A stretch of 29,806 nucleotides of DNA, from assembly GCA_964468375.1 (NCBI GenBank), contig CAYXUW010000006.1, positions 1-29,806 of the forward strand. The letters are read 5' to 3'. The notes beneath the pieces are model-generated. The model did no database searches and was not told the origin of the DNA. It saw only the letters and a list, made by a program, of their open reading frames with translations. This DNA is from CAYXUW01 sp964468375. GTDB lineage: Bacteria; Planctomycetota; Phycisphaerae; Sedimentisphaerales; Anaerobacaceae. Shown in pieces: positions 1 through 9,106 of the stretch. How positions within the stretch are numbered: the stretch's first letter is position 1; each line of letters opens with the position of its first letter. The position numbers and the translations under genes were made by a program.

Positions 1-1
1 G

Positions 2-1696
2 GGTGGGCGAATGTTTCGGGGGTGGCTGTGCATGCCGCTGGCTGAGGTCAGCGGAATTTTGCTTCGGCAAGACGCTGTCGAAGAAATGGCAAATTGCGAA
101 AGTAAACTAACGGAAGTCCGCAAACTGCTCGCCGACATAGCAGATACGGAAAGAATCGCGGCCCGCATCAGCACGTTCCGCGCAAGTCCGCGGGATTTTG
201 TTGCACTTGAGGCCACATTAAAGCAGATTCCGCTTCTGCGGGAGATTCTGGGGCAATTCGAAGCGGAACTTACGACGAAACTTATGCAAAAATGCGACAG
301 TATAGATGAACTGGCGGATTTACTGGCCTGTGCGATTGAGCCGAACTGTCCGAGTCATCTTCGTGACGGTGGCGTGATAAGGAAAGGATTCGATGAGGAG
401 CTTGACCGGCTGAGGTCGATATCGAGGGATGGACAGAGCTGGCTACAAAATTACCAGAAGGCGCAATCGGAGCGAACAGGCATCGCGAATCTGAAGGTCG
501 GCTACAACAAGGTGTTCGGCTACTATATCGAGATAAATCATTCGTCGGCGGATAAAGTGCCTGCAGATTATATCAGGAAGCAAACAATCAAAAACGCGGA
601 GCGGTATATTACCGACGAATTAAAAGAATACGAGACGCAGGTATTGAACGCTGCGGAAAAGGCGCTGGAGTTAGAACTTAAACTTTTCGAGCAAATCCGT
701 ACCGCTGCGGCTGCATACATAACACGGCTACAAAATTTAGCTGATACCATCGCACAATGCGACTGTCTTTCGGCGCTGGCGTACCTGGCGAACCGGCGGC
801 ATTATGTTCGGCCGGACATAACCGACGGGGGCGAGCTGACTATAAGCGAGGGCAAGCATCCGGTGCTGGCTGAAACGCTGGGGGCAGAATTCGTTCCGAA
901 TGATATAGAGCTGGGAGAAGAGAATGGCGACGTGCTGGTTATTACAGGGCCGAATATGTCCGGCAAGAGCACATATATAAGACAGGCCGCCCTGTTGGTT
1001 ATTATGGCGCAGACAGGATCGTTTATCCCGGCTAAAGACGCACAGCTCGGATTAGTCGACAGGATTTTCACGCGCGTTGGGGCATCGGATGAGATTGTCC
1101 GCGGGCAGTCGACGTTTATGGTGGAGATGACCGAGACGGCAAATATCGTCAACAACGCTACCGAAAAATCGCTGGTAATTCTGGACGAGGTCGGGCGGGG
1201 AACAAGCACTTATGACGGGCTTGCTCTGGCGTGGGCGATTACCGAGCATATAGCAAATAAAATAAAGTGCAGGACATTATTCGCCACACACTATCATGAG
1301 CTTACGGAATTAGCGGAGTTATTTACTAACGTGAAAAACTGCAATGTAGCCGTGCGTGAGTGGGCGGATGAGGTCGTGTTTCTGCATAAGATTCTGCCGG
1401 GCGGAACGGACAAATCCTACGGGATACACGTCGCCAAATTAGCAGGTGTTCCGAAGCCCATTCTCGAACGCTCGAAAGAGATACTCGAAGAACTGGAGAG
1501 CACATTCGCTAAAGAGGCGTCCGGGTCTCACCTGGCGAAACACAAAACGAAAAAACTGCCGCAGAACATACTCTTTGTCCAAAAGCACAAATCGGTTCTG
1601 GATAAACTCGGCGCAACCGATGTCGATAACCTCACTCCCATCGATGCAATAAATCTGCTGAACCAGATAAAAAAGGAAATTGACAAAGACAGGTAA
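2..1696 (+). CDS. mutS: DNA mismatch repair protein MutS, 5'-truncated
   Basis: MutS recognises mismatches as a dimer and uses ATP to recruit MutL. The frame is open from base 2, upstream of the first ATG (base 11), and the first residues (RGWLCMPL, then RQDAVEEM) match the core domain of the family. The N-terminal mismatch-binding and connector domains (roughly 270-300 residues) therefore lie off the contig. Counting from the ATG at 11, the clamp and lever region covers about residues 1-270. The ATPase has Walker A GPNMSGKST at 313-321 and Walker B LDEVGRGTSTYDG with D392-E393, followed by FATHYHEL. The C-terminal helices (about 470-560) are the dimerisation part. The gene ends in TAA, 18 bp before the small ferritin-like pair. 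Only the missing 5' end is unusual. Confidence 0.97.
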   Translation, partial: GGRMFRGWLCMPLAEVSGILLRQDAVEEMANCESKLTEVRKLLADIADTERIAARISTFRASPRDFVALEATLKQIPLLREILGQFEAELTTKLMQKCDSIDELADLLACAIEPNCPSHLRDGGVIRKGFDEELDRLRSISRDGQSWLQNYQKAQSERTGIANLKVGYNKVFGYYIEINHSSADKVPADYIRKQTIKNAERYITDELKEYETQVLNAAEKALELELKLFEQIRTAAAAYITRLQNLADTIAQCDCLSALAYLANRRHYVRPDITDGGELTISEGKHPVLAETLGAEFVPNDIELGEENGDVLVITGPNMSGKSTYIRQAALLVIMAQTGSFIPAKDAQLGLVDRIFTRVGASDEIVRGQSTFMVEMTETANIVNNATEKSLVILDEVGRGTSTYDGLALAWAITEHIANKIKCRTLFATHYHELTELAELFTNVKNCNVAVREWADEVVFLHKILPGGTDKSYGIHVAKLAGVPKPILERSKEILEELESTFAKEASGSHLAKHKTKKLPQNILFVQKHKSVLDKLGATDVDNLTPIDAINLLNQIKKEIDKDR

Positions 1697-1714
1697 GGTC
1701 GATATTCTGCCGTT

Positions 1715-1942
1715 ATGGCTGAGAACAAACAAGACACTCTGGCTAATTTCCTTACTGCGGCACTCGATATGGAAGATGAAATCAGCAATAGCATCTATAA
1801 AGATTATATGGACGCAAAAAACTGGCCCGAAAGATTGAAGCCGGAGGCGTTCGAGAGCATAAAGCAGCACCTTAACGTATTAATAGAAGATACGAAAAGA
1901 CACAGGGCAACGGTATTATCTCTTATCGAAAAACATGGTTGA
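1715..1942 (+). CDS. Small ferritin-like half-domain protein A
   Basis: This 75-residue, all-helical protein has the look of one half of a ferritin or rubrerythrin four-helix bundle. Helix 1 (about residues 8-32) carries the acidic stretch DMEDEISNSIYKDY. Helix 2 (about 43-73) carries EDTKRHR. In a normal diiron half-domain helix 2 would hold ExxH; here the equivalent Glu is Thr (E-D-T-K-R-H), so iron binding by this half is doubtful. It overlaps the next gene by 8 bp, which suggests coupled translation and a joint complex. No strong ribosome site precedes the ATG. The family call rests on pattern only; it could be an unrelated helical hairpin. Confidence 0.6.
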   Translation: MAENKQDTLANFLTAALDMEDEISNSIYKDYMDAKNWPERLKPEAFESIKQHLNVLIEDTKRHRATVLSLIEKHG

Positions 1943-2153
1943 GAAAACGGACCAGAACAAGGAAAAAATCATCAGCGAGTTCGAGATGATGAAAGATTTC
2001 GAGCTTACCGCAAAGGAACTTTACCTGAAGATTGCCGCATCGGACGACGCAGATCAGGAAACCAAAAATATCTTCGCTAAAATGGCCGAAGACGAGAAGC
2101 GTCACGCCGGGCTTGTTCAGGAAATAATCAATACCGCCGCAAACGCTCTATAG
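1935..2153 (+). CDS. Small ferritin-like half-domain protein B
   Basis: This 72-residue two-helix protein has the rubrerythrin/ferritin-like pattern. An acidic first helix (about 10-33, FEMMKDFELTAKELYLKIA) is followed by a second helix (about 40-70) with MAEDEKRHAGLV, which contains a proper ExxH (E-K-R-H). A full ferritin fold needs two such hairpins, so this protein either forms a homodimer, as two-helix encapsulated ferritins do, or pairs with the overlapping upstream protein A. Its ATG lies inside the last codons of protein A. Likely roles are iron or peroxide handling, but nothing in the context fixes the substrate. Downstream is the promoter of glyS. Confidence 0.65.
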   Translation: MVEKTDQNKEKIISEFEMMKDFELTAKELYLKIAASDDADQETKNIFAKMAEDEKRHAGLVQEIINTAANAL

Positions 2154-2174
2154 CATTCTATTAACTTTCAATTC

Positions 2175-2203
2175 TTGTAATCGGTGCTGCCGGCTAATAT
2201 AAT
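2175..2203 (+). promoter_or_regulatory. Sigma70-type promoter of glyS
   Basis: The -35 TTGTAA (2175-2180) and perfect -10 TATAAT (2198-2203) are 17 bp apart. The predicted start near 2210 leaves a leader of about 24 nt that contains the ribosome site GGAGA (2223-2227) ahead of the ATG at 2234. Confidence 0.65.
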
Positions 2204-2233
2204 AAGTCCCGTTAATAATCACGGAGATAATAT

Positions 2234-3712
2234 ATGGCTAAAATCACTAAACTCGATGATATCGTATCTTTGTGCAAACGGCGGGGTTTTATATTTCAGT
2301 CCAGCGAAATCTACGGTGGTCTGGCAAGCTGTTATGACTACGGGCCGCTGGGGGTAGAGCTGAAAAATAACATCAAGAACGCGTGGTGGAAGGCAGTCGT
2401 CCAAATGCGCGACGACGTGGTGGGGCTGGACTGCAGTATTCTTATGCACCCGCTGGTGTGGAAGGCGTCGGGGCACGCCGACAAGTTCGCGGACTTGATA
2501 GCGGAATGCAAAAAGTGCAATGTCAGGACGCGCGTCGACCATTTGAAAGAGAAGGCGACGGAGCAGGCCGACGAGCATACCGAACATATCGCAATCGATT
2601 CGGCTATGGCCAAGGCGAGCGACTTGGGAAATAAGGTATGTCCTGCCTGCGGGACGGTCGGGCAATTCACCGAGCCGATGCCTTTTAAGCTGATGTTCGA
2701 GACGCAGATGGGGGCAAATATCGACGACTCGATGACGATGCAGCTTAGACCGGAAACGGCGCAGGGAATTTTTGTCAATTTCAGGAACGTTCTCGATACG
2801 ACAAGGGTGAAGATTCCTTTCGGGATTGCGCAAATCGGCAAAAGCTTTCGCAACGAAGTGACAACCAAGGCGTTTATTTTCCGTACGCGCGAATTCGAAC
2901 AGGCGGAACTTGAGTTTTTCTGCGAGCCGGGGACGGATGAGCAGTGGTTCGAGCACTGGAAGGAAGCAAGGTTTAATTGGTATTTGAATCTGGGTCTTAA
3001 AAAAGAGAACCTGCATTTCCGAGAACACGAAGCGGACGAACTTGCGCATTACGCCAAGGCGTGCGTCGATGTCGAATATAAATTTCCGTTCGGCAGCGGC
3101 GACTGGCAGGAGCTTGAGGGAATCGCGAACCGAACCGATTATGACCTGCGGCAGCACCAAAGGGGAATGAGAACGCTGAATAAATGGTTCGAAGGTAACC
3201 AGGACATTAACAAAATAGATTTGGCCGGCGAGGCGGAGGATTACGAAAAAGGGCCGCTTTCGTATTTCGACGAGCAAAAAAAGAAACGCTATATACCCTA
3301 TGTGATTGAGCCGAGCGCCGGTATTGACAGAAGCACGCTGGCGTTTCTGGTCGATGCTTATGATGAAGAGGAGGTGCGCGGGGAACAGAGAAATCTTCTG
3401 AGATTCCATCCTGCCCTTGCGCCGATTAAGGCGGCTGTTTTTCCGCTGGTGAGAAAAGACGGTATGCCGGAAATTGCGAGGAAGATTTACGACGACTTGA
3501 AGGAACGCTTCAGCTGCTTTTACGATGAAAAGGGGGCGGTCGGTAGGCGATACCGCCGACAGGATGAAGCGGGGACGCCTTTCTGTATTACAGTTGACGG
3601 CCAAACAAAAGAAGACCGCACCGTTACCGTTCGCGAGCGGGATTCGATGGAGCAGGTAAGGATTTCGACCGACCAGTTGCTCAATCACCTGCGGGAAAAG
3701 CTGGATATTTAA
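2234..3712 (+). CDS. glyS: Glycyl-tRNA synthetase (alpha2 type)
   Basis: It charges tRNA-Gly as a class II homodimer in the cytosol. At 492 residues it belongs to the single-chain archaeal/eukaryal-like alpha2 form also found in many bacteria, not the alpha2beta2 form. Visible marks: CYDYGPLGVELKNN near the N terminus; a zinc-type insertion with CKKC and CPAC; motif 2 region RPETAQGIFVNF followed by FRNEVTTKAFIFRTREFEQ; motif 3 region IEPSAGIDRSTLAFL; and a C-terminal anticodon-binding domain (HPALAPIKAAVFPL to the end). The ATG follows GGAGA with good spacing. It is followed after 3 bp by the membrane protein gene, so the two are probably cotranscribed. Confidence 0.96.
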   Translation: MAKITKLDDIVSLCKRRGFIFQSSEIYGGLASCYDYGPLGVELKNNIKNAWWKAVVQMRDDVVGLDCSILMHPLVWKASGHADKFADLIAECKKCNVRTRVDHLKEKATEQADEHTEHIAIDSAMAKASDLGNKVCPACGTVGQFTEPMPFKLMFETQMGANIDDSMTMQLRPETAQGIFVNFRNVLDTTRVKIPFGIAQIGKSFRNEVTTKAFIFRTREFEQAELEFFCEPGTDEQWFEHWKEARFNWYLNLGLKKENLHFREHEADELAHYAKACVDVEYKFPFGSGDWQELEGIANRTDYDLRQHQRGMRTLNKWFEGNQDINKIDLAGEAEDYEKGPLSYFDEQKKKRYIPYVIEPSAGIDRSTLAFLVDAYDEEEVRGEQRNLLRFHPALAPIKAAVFPLVRKDGMPEIARKIYDDLKERFSCFYDEKGAVGRRYRRQDEAGTPFCITVDGQTKEDRTVTVRERDSMEQVRISTDQLLNHLREKLDI

Positions 3713-3715
3713 TAA

Positions 3716-5317
3716 ATGTCCGAACAGGAAGAACAACAAACAGAGAAGAAAAAAGCCAAGATTGCAGTAAAAGTTTTAAGATGGCTCAGCTTCGGACTAA
3801 TCACACTTCTGTTAATTGTTTTTGTTGTCTTTCAGGGGCCATGGAAAGTTTCGGCACTTCTTGGAATCCTTGCAGCAAGCTATTTCCTACCTAAACCTTA
3901 CGGAAAATATTTCTGGCTTTGTGTCGGCGGGGTTGTAATTGCGCTTATTATCTGGGTTTTTCTGCCGGAGGAAACTAAAGGCTGGCGGCCATATACATTC
4001 GATAAAGAATTAGCTGCAATCAAAGCAAAATACGCAATACCAGACGAAGAAAATGCAGCGATAATCTATAATCAACTTCTGGAGGATTATAACAAAGCTG
4101 CATTTGAGCCCAATTTTACCGACCCCAACCTCGAAGATTTAATTAGAAATGAGCCGTGGTTGAGCAAAGATTATCCCGAAGCAAATCAATGGATTGACCG
4201 GCATGAAAACACAATTATAACATTAACCGCAGCTTCCCAAATGGAGAAGTGCCGGTTTCCAATTAATGCCAACTTTATAAATGACAGGGATATGATGGAT
4301 CGGGTCGGAGCAATTAGGAAGTGGGCAATACTACTTATCTCGGCGGCCAATAATGATATTGCGGAAGGCCGGACAAATCAAGGCATTGAGAAATATACTG
4401 CTGCAATTCAAATGGGGAAACATCAGTGTCAACAGTCCGCCTTAATCGACATGCTTGTTGGAATCGGCATTGAAAACCTTTGCGTAGAACCACTCAACAG
4501 ATTAGTTGTCACCGGCGATATTACAGAAGAGCAATTGATGGTTATCGAAAACACCCTTATAGGAATGGAGCTTGACTGGAGCAGTGATTTGCCCAGATTT
4601 GTCGAGTACGAAAAGCTATGCAACAAGAATTTTTTGGGGATGTTTTATGGGGTAAGCCCAGATGGTAAGATAAGATTAAATCCAAGTGCAGCAGCAAGGG
4701 CGATGAAGTGTCTACTACCGGAAGATATGAAAGAAAAATTTGTTATGACCTATTGGCGTGAAAGATCTATGAAAGCATCAACCATATGGCTTTGGTTCCA
4801 TATGCCCCCCACGCCGCAAAAGGCCGGTGAGATTATTGATTCGGCCTACGAGAGATATTATGCGATGGCAGAGCCGGATTTCGATTGGAGGAAAGAGCCT
4901 GCCGAAGATATACCACGAATCAGACTCAACTTCCGGTTTATTGCTGAGTTTATGGCAAGTATGCTGGAAGGAAGCTATTACAGTATTCACAATATATATC
5001 TTCTACGTAACGCGGAGCATAGGGGCAGCAGGATAATAATCGCGCTGAGACGTTACAAAAACGAACACGGTAACTGGCCGGTGGGGCTCGATGAGGTCAA
5101 ACCGCTGGCGCCGGAGGAAATCTTTATTGACCCGATAAACGGCGGTTCTTTCGTCTACAAATTAACAGATGACAATTTTACACTCTACAGTAAAGGCAAG
5201 AACAATATCGACGAAGGCGGCCAGTATAATTCAATATGGGACCCCAATAGTCATGAGCGTACAACCGAAGAAGACGACCGCATGATTTGGCCGAGCGAAA
5301 AAGGAGGATGTCGGTGA
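3716..5317 (+). CDS. Hypothetical membrane-anchored protein
   Basis: I do not recognise a family for this 533-residue protein. A charged Lys-rich N terminus (1-22) is followed by three hydrophobic segments at about 23-43, 45-58 and 66-84. The remaining 450 residues look soluble and largely helical, with many Trp and Asn residues. The end resembles type II secretion pseudopilin-like substrates: about residues 440-485 read RRYKNEHGNWPVGLDEV, then DPINGGSFVYKL and FTLYSKGKNNIDEGG. That is a pattern I know from planctomycete hypothetical proteins. It starts 3 bp after glyS and its stop overlaps the asnS start as GTGA (5314-5317), so it is translated with the two synthetases. It is AT-richer than both neighbours. 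Confidence 0.8.
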   Translation: MSEQEEQQTEKKKAKIAVKVLRWLSFGLITLLLIVFVVFQGPWKVSALLGILAASYFLPKPYGKYFWLCVGGVVIALIIWVFLPEETKGWRPYTFDKELAAIKAKYAIPDEENAAIIYNQLLEDYNKAAFEPNFTDPNLEDLIRNEPWLSKDYPEANQWIDRHENTIITLTAASQMEKCRFPINANFINDRDMMDRVGAIRKWAILLISAANNDIAEGRTNQGIEKYTAAIQMGKHQCQQSALIDMLVGIGIENLCVEPLNRLVVTGDITEEQLMVIENTLIGMELDWSSDLPRFVEYEKLCNKNFLGMFYGVSPDGKIRLNPSAAARAMKCLLPEDMKEKFVMTYWRERSMKASTIWLWFHMPPTPQKAGEIIDSAYERYYAMAEPDFDWRKEPAEDIPRIRLNFRFIAEFMASMLEGSYYSIHNIYLLRNAEHRGSRIIIALRRYKNEHGNWPVGLDEVKPLAPEEIFIDPINGGSFVYKLTDDNFTLYSKGKNNIDEGGQYNSIWDPNSHERTTEEDDRMIWPSEKGGCR

Positions 5318-6825
5318 CGAACAACAGGAACGTCTTTATATCCGAATTAAAAAGCAATGTCGGCGAGGAGGTTACGCTTTCAGGGTGGCTGTATAACAGC
5401 CGGGCGAGCGGGAAAATTCAGTTTCTAATCATCCGCGACGGGACGGGGCTTTGCCAGTGCATAGCGGAGAAGGGCAAGATTCCAGACGAACTTTTCGATG
5501 AGTTGAAACATCTCGGTCAGGAATCGTCACTTAGGGTGAGAGGCGTTGTCCGGGCTGATGAAAGAAGTGTGGGAGGATACGAGTTAGCGGTGACGAATGC
5601 GCAGGTTATCTCGCCGGCGGTAGATTATCCCATCACGCCGAAGTCGCACGGGATTGATTTTCTGCTGAAGAATCGACACCTGCATCTGCGCTCGCGCGGG
5701 CAGTGGTGCATCGGCAAAATCCGCCATACCGTCATCGACGCTGCCCGTAGATTTTTCAATGACAACGGCTTTACGCTGATAGATACGCCGATTATTACAG
5801 GTATCATCGGCGAGGAGGCGGGTAGCTTGTTCGAGGTGGACTATTTCGGAGAACCCGCCCATTTGACGCAAACGGGACAATTACACCTTGAAGCGGCGGC
5901 GATGAGTTTCGGCAAGGTTTATTGCTTCGGGCCGACGTTTCGAGCGGAAAAAAGCAAGACGCGAAGGCATCTTACCGAATTCTGGATGGTCGAGCCGGAG
6001 GTGGCGTTTATCGATTTAGACGGACTTTTGGAACTTGCAGAGAATTCCGTCTCGTTTATCGTTGCCGAAGTTCTGAACAAAAACAAAGGCGAGCTTGAAA
6101 CTTTAGGTGCTGACATCGCTACGCTGGAGAAAATCAAGCCGCCCTTCTATCGATTGTCTTATACCGAGGCGGTCGAAATTCTCACCGGTGAAAGAACTGC
6201 AAAACTTATGGCTGAACAAATTGCGCAGCTGCGACAGCAAAAAGAAACTATCGAAAAAAGGATTGCTGACCTTGAATCGGAGCAAAAAGGCCAAATCAAG
6301 CAGTGGAAGCGGGACAAGAATGCAGCCGAGCTGATTGATCTGCGGATAGAGCTTTCCGAAACAGATACGAAAATTGAAAATAACCCAAAGCACGCCAAAC
6401 TCGCGGCGGAGTTTCAATGGGGTGAAGACCTAGGCGGTTCGGACGAAACAATAATCTCGCAGATGCACGACAAGCCCGTTTTCGTTACGCACTACCCGAA
6501 AGAGGCAAAAGCGTTTTATATGAAGACGGACCAAAGCAGCGACAAGGTTGTGCTGAATTTCGATATGCTCGCGCCGGCGGGCTTCGGCGAAATCATCGGC
6601 GGCTCGGTCAGGGAGGACGATTACGAACTTCTTCTCGAAAGAATAAAACAGCAGGGTTTGAACGTCGAAAATTACGACTGGTATTTAGACCTGCGGAAAT
6701 ACGGCTCAGTGCCGCACGGCGGATTCGGCCTTGGGGTCGAAAGAACTGTCGCATGGATTACTGGGGAGAAACACATCAGACAGTGCATCGCATTTCCGAG
6801 ATTGATGGACAAGGTGTATATCTAA
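5314..6825 (+). CDS. asnS: Asparaginyl-tRNA synthetase with coiled-coil insert
   Basis: Class IIb synthetase that charges tRNA-Asn. I chose the GTG at 5314: AGGAGG (5302-5307) lies 6 nt upstream, and the codon overlaps the previous stop as GTGA. The ATG at 5308 would have no spacing and the TTG at 5287 no ribosome site. An N-terminal OB-fold (about 1-110, VTLSGWLYNSRASGKIQF) precedes the catalytic core with motif 2 FRAEKSKTRRHLTEFWMVEPE region and motif 3 GFGLGVERTVAWITG. At 503 residues it is longer than the usual 430-465. The excess is a charged, heptad-like stretch at about residues 292-364, between YTEAVEIL and FQWGEDLGG, where ordinary enzymes have a short linker. Confidence 0.93.
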   Translation: MTNNRNVFISELKSNVGEEVTLSGWLYNSRASGKIQFLIIRDGTGLCQCIAEKGKIPDELFDELKHLGQESSLRVRGVVRADERSVGGYELAVTNAQVISPAVDYPITPKSHGIDFLLKNRHLHLRSRGQWCIGKIRHTVIDAARRFFNDNGFTLIDTPIITGIIGEEAGSLFEVDYFGEPAHLTQTGQLHLEAAAMSFGKVYCFGPTFRAEKSKTRRHLTEFWMVEPEVAFIDLDGLLELAENSVSFIVAEVLNKNKGELETLGADIATLEKIKPPFYRLSYTEAVEILTGERTAKLMAEQIAQLRQQKETIEKRIADLESEQKGQIKQWKRDKNAAELIDLRIELSETDTKIENNPKHAKLAAEFQWGEDLGGSDETIISQMHDKPVFVTHYPKEAKAFYMKTDQSSDKVVLNFDMLAPAGFGEIIGGSVREDDYELLLERIKQQGLNVENYDWYLDLRKYGSVPHGGFGLGVERTVAWITGEKHIRQCIAFPRLMDKVYI

Positions 6826-6860
6826 GTTCGCAGTTACGGACTGCAACTTCGGTAAAACTT

Positions 6861-7748
6861 ATGGCTGACTGGACGATACAAAAGCTTTTAAACTGGGTCA
6901 CTAAATATCTTACGAGCAAAAATGTCGATTCGCCGAGGTTAAGCGCGGAACTACTGCTATCTTATGTATTGGGATTAAAGCGGATTGAATTGTATACGCA
7001 ATTCGATAAGACCGTAACCAAAAAACAGTTAGACAAGCTGCATAACTTGGTAGAGCGGGCGGGGCAGGACGAGCCGGTCGCTTATCTGGTCGGCAAAACC
7101 GAATTTTATTCCTTAGAGTTAGACATCACGCCAGATTGTATGATTCCCCGGCCGGAAACGGAACTGCTCGTCGAACGTGCGATTGAATTTCTGCGAACGC
7201 GCGACGGCGGACAATTTGTCTGTGATTTATGCACCGGCAACGGATGCATCGCTGCGGCGATCGCTTGTAATTTTCCGAACTGTAAGATAATCGCGACGGA
7301 CATTTCCGATTCGGCTTTGACAGTCACAGCAAGGAACATCGAAAAACATCAATTAAAAAACAGGGTTAAGCTTTTGTGCGGGGATTTGTTTGGGCCGATT
7401 GTGCCATATCTCGATACGGGAAAATTCGACCTTATCGTCTGCAATCCCCCTTATGTAAGTGCGCCCGAGTTTGATAAGCTCAGCAGAAATGTAAAAGACT
7501 ATGAGCCGAGGATAGCACTGTTTGCGGGCGACGACGGGCTGGACGTATATCGGCGAATTATCGAAGAGGCAGATCCTTTTTTAAAGACAAATGGAGCGCT
7601 GATGCTGGAGGTCGGCTACAATCAGGGGCAAAGCGTTCGGGAACTGCTGGAGAAAGCAAGCTGCTTTGCAGATATTGCCGTTGAAAAAGACTATCAAACC
7701 AACGACCGAATCGTAATTGCGAGGAAAGAGACAGTCAATAAGACATAA
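6861..7748 (+). CDS. prmC: Peptide chain release factor glutamine methyltransferase
   Basis: PrmC methylates the Gln of the GGQ motif in release factors RF1 and RF2 using S-adenosylmethionine. The 295-residue protein has a helical N-terminal release-factor-binding domain (about 1-80), then the Rossmann methyltransferase with DLCTGNGCIAAAIA (motif I) and the diagnostic NPPYVS (motif IV). IPRPETELLVE between them is also typical. The ATG at 6861 is preferred over upstream in-frame codons that would overlap asnS. It lies 35 bp after asnS and has only a weak ribosome site. Its 3' end overlaps the convergent apt gene by 14 bp. Confidence 0.94.
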   Translation: MADWTIQKLLNWVTKYLTSKNVDSPRLSAELLLSYVLGLKRIELYTQFDKTVTKKQLDKLHNLVERAGQDEPVAYLVGKTEFYSLELDITPDCMIPRPETELLVERAIEFLRTRDGGQFVCDLCTGNGCIAAAIACNFPNCKIIATDISDSALTVTARNIEKHQLKNRVKLLCGDLFGPIVPYLDTGKFDLIVCNPPYVSAPEFDKLSRNVKDYEPRIALFAGDDGLDVYRRIIEEADPFLKTNGALMLEVGYNQGQSVRELLEKASCFADIAVEKDYQTNDRIVIARKETVNKT

Positions 7749-8256
7749 CCGTTTTAACGTCATAGCCGGCCAGCTTATTGCGGCCGGCCAATTCGGAAAG
7801 CTCGATAAGAAACGATATGCCGACGATTTGTCCACCTATTTTTTCAATGAGTTCACAAGCGGCAGCCATTGTCCCGCCGGTTGCAAGTAAATCATCCACC
7901 ATTAAGACTTTCGCACCTTTTTGGACTGCATCACAGTGCACTTCCAATGTATCGGTGCCATATTCCAAATCGTAGGTAACAGTTTCGGTCTCAAACGGCA
8001 ACTTGCCTTTTTTGCGTATCGGCACAAAGCCGGCGTCGAGTTTTTTTGCAACCGCGGCTCCGAATATGAAACCCCTTGCCTCAACAGCGGCAACATAATC
8101 AACATCCGCTTCTGCGAAGCCATCGCATAAAGCGTCTATGGCCGCTGTAAGCGCTTTGGGGTCGGCCAGCAACGGAGTGATATCGCGGAATAAAATTCCC
8201 TTTTTGGGCCAATCGGGGATGCTGCGAATATATTCTTGCAGATTGGTTCCATCCAT
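7735..8256 (-). CDS. apt: Adenine phosphoribosyltransferase
   Basis: It salvages adenine and PRPP to AMP in the cytosol. The 173-residue length is standard. FRDITPLLADP near the N terminus and the PRPP-binding loop VLMVDDLLATGGTM are typical, as is the EARGFIFGAAVA segment. It is the last gene of the long minus-strand operon, 25 bp after the sigma-factor gene. It ends inside prmC (14-bp convergent overlap), so no intrinsic terminator fits between the two genes. Confidence 0.95.
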   Translation of the reverse strand: MDGTNLQEYIRSIPDWPKKGILFRDITPLLADPKALTAAIDALCDGFAEADVDYVAAVEARGFIFGAAVAKKLDAGFVPIRKKGKLPFETETVTYDLEYGTDTLEVHCDAVQKGAKVLMVDDLLATGGTMAAACELIEKIGGQIVGISFLIELSELAGRNKLAGYDVKTVMSY

Positions 8257-8281
8257 AGTTACTTATTTCCCATCCATAGAA

Positions 8282-9106
8282 TTACTGTTCTTCGTTCATA
8301 TAGTCATAAAGCTTGGTGAGGGCGCTTCGCTGAATCTGTCGGATTCTCTCGCGTGTCAGACCCATTTTTTTGCCTATTTGTTTGAGCGTAGTCGGCTTTC
8401 GTCCGCCTAGGCCGTAGTGCGACCTTAAAACATCGGCCTCCCGGGGATCGATTTCCTTAAGCAGCGCTAGTACCTTTGCTCTTTCTTCATCGGCAACCAA
8501 TGTGTCTTCGGGCTTGCCCGTATGCTGGTCAGGCAAAGTTTCGTCGATTGTATGATTTTCGTCGGTCTCATCACTACCGGAGGTATCCCTTACGGAGCCG
8601 AGGATTTCGACAACGTGGTGTATTATTTTTGCCTTTCGCAGCGGCAGGTGCATAATCTCGGCCATCTCTTCGACGTTCAGCGTCCTGCCGAGCTTGCTTT
8701 CGAGCTCTGACGCGGTATGGCGCCACTGATTCATCAGGGCGACCATATAAGTGGGGATATGAACCGGCTGAACATTAGCCAGCAAGGCGCGTTTTATACT
8801 CTGCTTTATCCACCAGGCGGCGTAAGTGCTGAAGCGGGTTCCGTGGTCGGGGTCGAAGTAATCGACAGCTTTTATAAGGCCGAGATTGCCCTCCTCAATT
8901 AAGTCTCCGAGACTCATACCGCGGTTTGCATATCTTTTTGCGATATTAACGACCAGCCGCAAATTGCTCCGCACCAACTGTTCCCTCGCCCAAGGGTCGT
9001 TTTGCTCAACGACCAATTTGCCCAGCAAATGTTCCTGTTCGACGGTGAGCAGGGACGCTTCATCAATCTCTTTTAGGTATTCCTTTATAGTGATATCAAA
9101 CGCTAT
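8282..9106 (-). CDS. Sigma70-family RNA polymerase sigma factor (RpoD-like, short)
   Basis: A primary-type sigma factor without the long N-terminal region of RpoD. Region 1.2 reads YLKEIDEASLLTVEQEHLL. Region 2 reads NLRLVVNIAKRYANRGMSLGDLIEEGNLGL and continues through RFSTYAAWWIKQSIKRAL, which binds the -10 element. Region 3 follows, then region 4 with the helix-turn-helix GLTRERIRQIQ. No ATG, GTG or TTG exists between the upstream in-frame TAG and region 1.2; the first TTG (9028) would delete region 1.2. A good ribosome site AGGAG (complement of 9113-9117) is 6 nt ahead of an ATA codon at 9106, so I propose AUA initiation there (274 residues). It follows rpsA after 182 bp and precedes apt. 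Confidence 0.85.
   Translation of the reverse strand: MAFDITIKEYLKEIDEASLLTVEQEHLLGKLVVEQNDPWAREQLVRSNLRLVVNIAKRYANRGMSLGDLIEEGNLGLIKAVDYFDPDHGTRFSTYAAWWIKQSIKRALLANVQPVHIPTYMVALMNQWRHTASELESKLGRTLNVEEMAEIMHLPLRKAKIIHHVVEILGSVRDTSGSDETDENHTIDETLPDQHTGKPEDTLVADEERAKVLALLKEIDPREADVLRSHYGLGGRKPTTLKQIGKKMGLTRERIRQIQRSALTKLYDYMNEEQ

Noticed and set aside
2219..3739. 506-codon open frame antisense to glyS
   Set aside because: It mirrors the codon pattern of a clearly conserved synthetase, has no recognisable domain, and is a typical antisense shadow.
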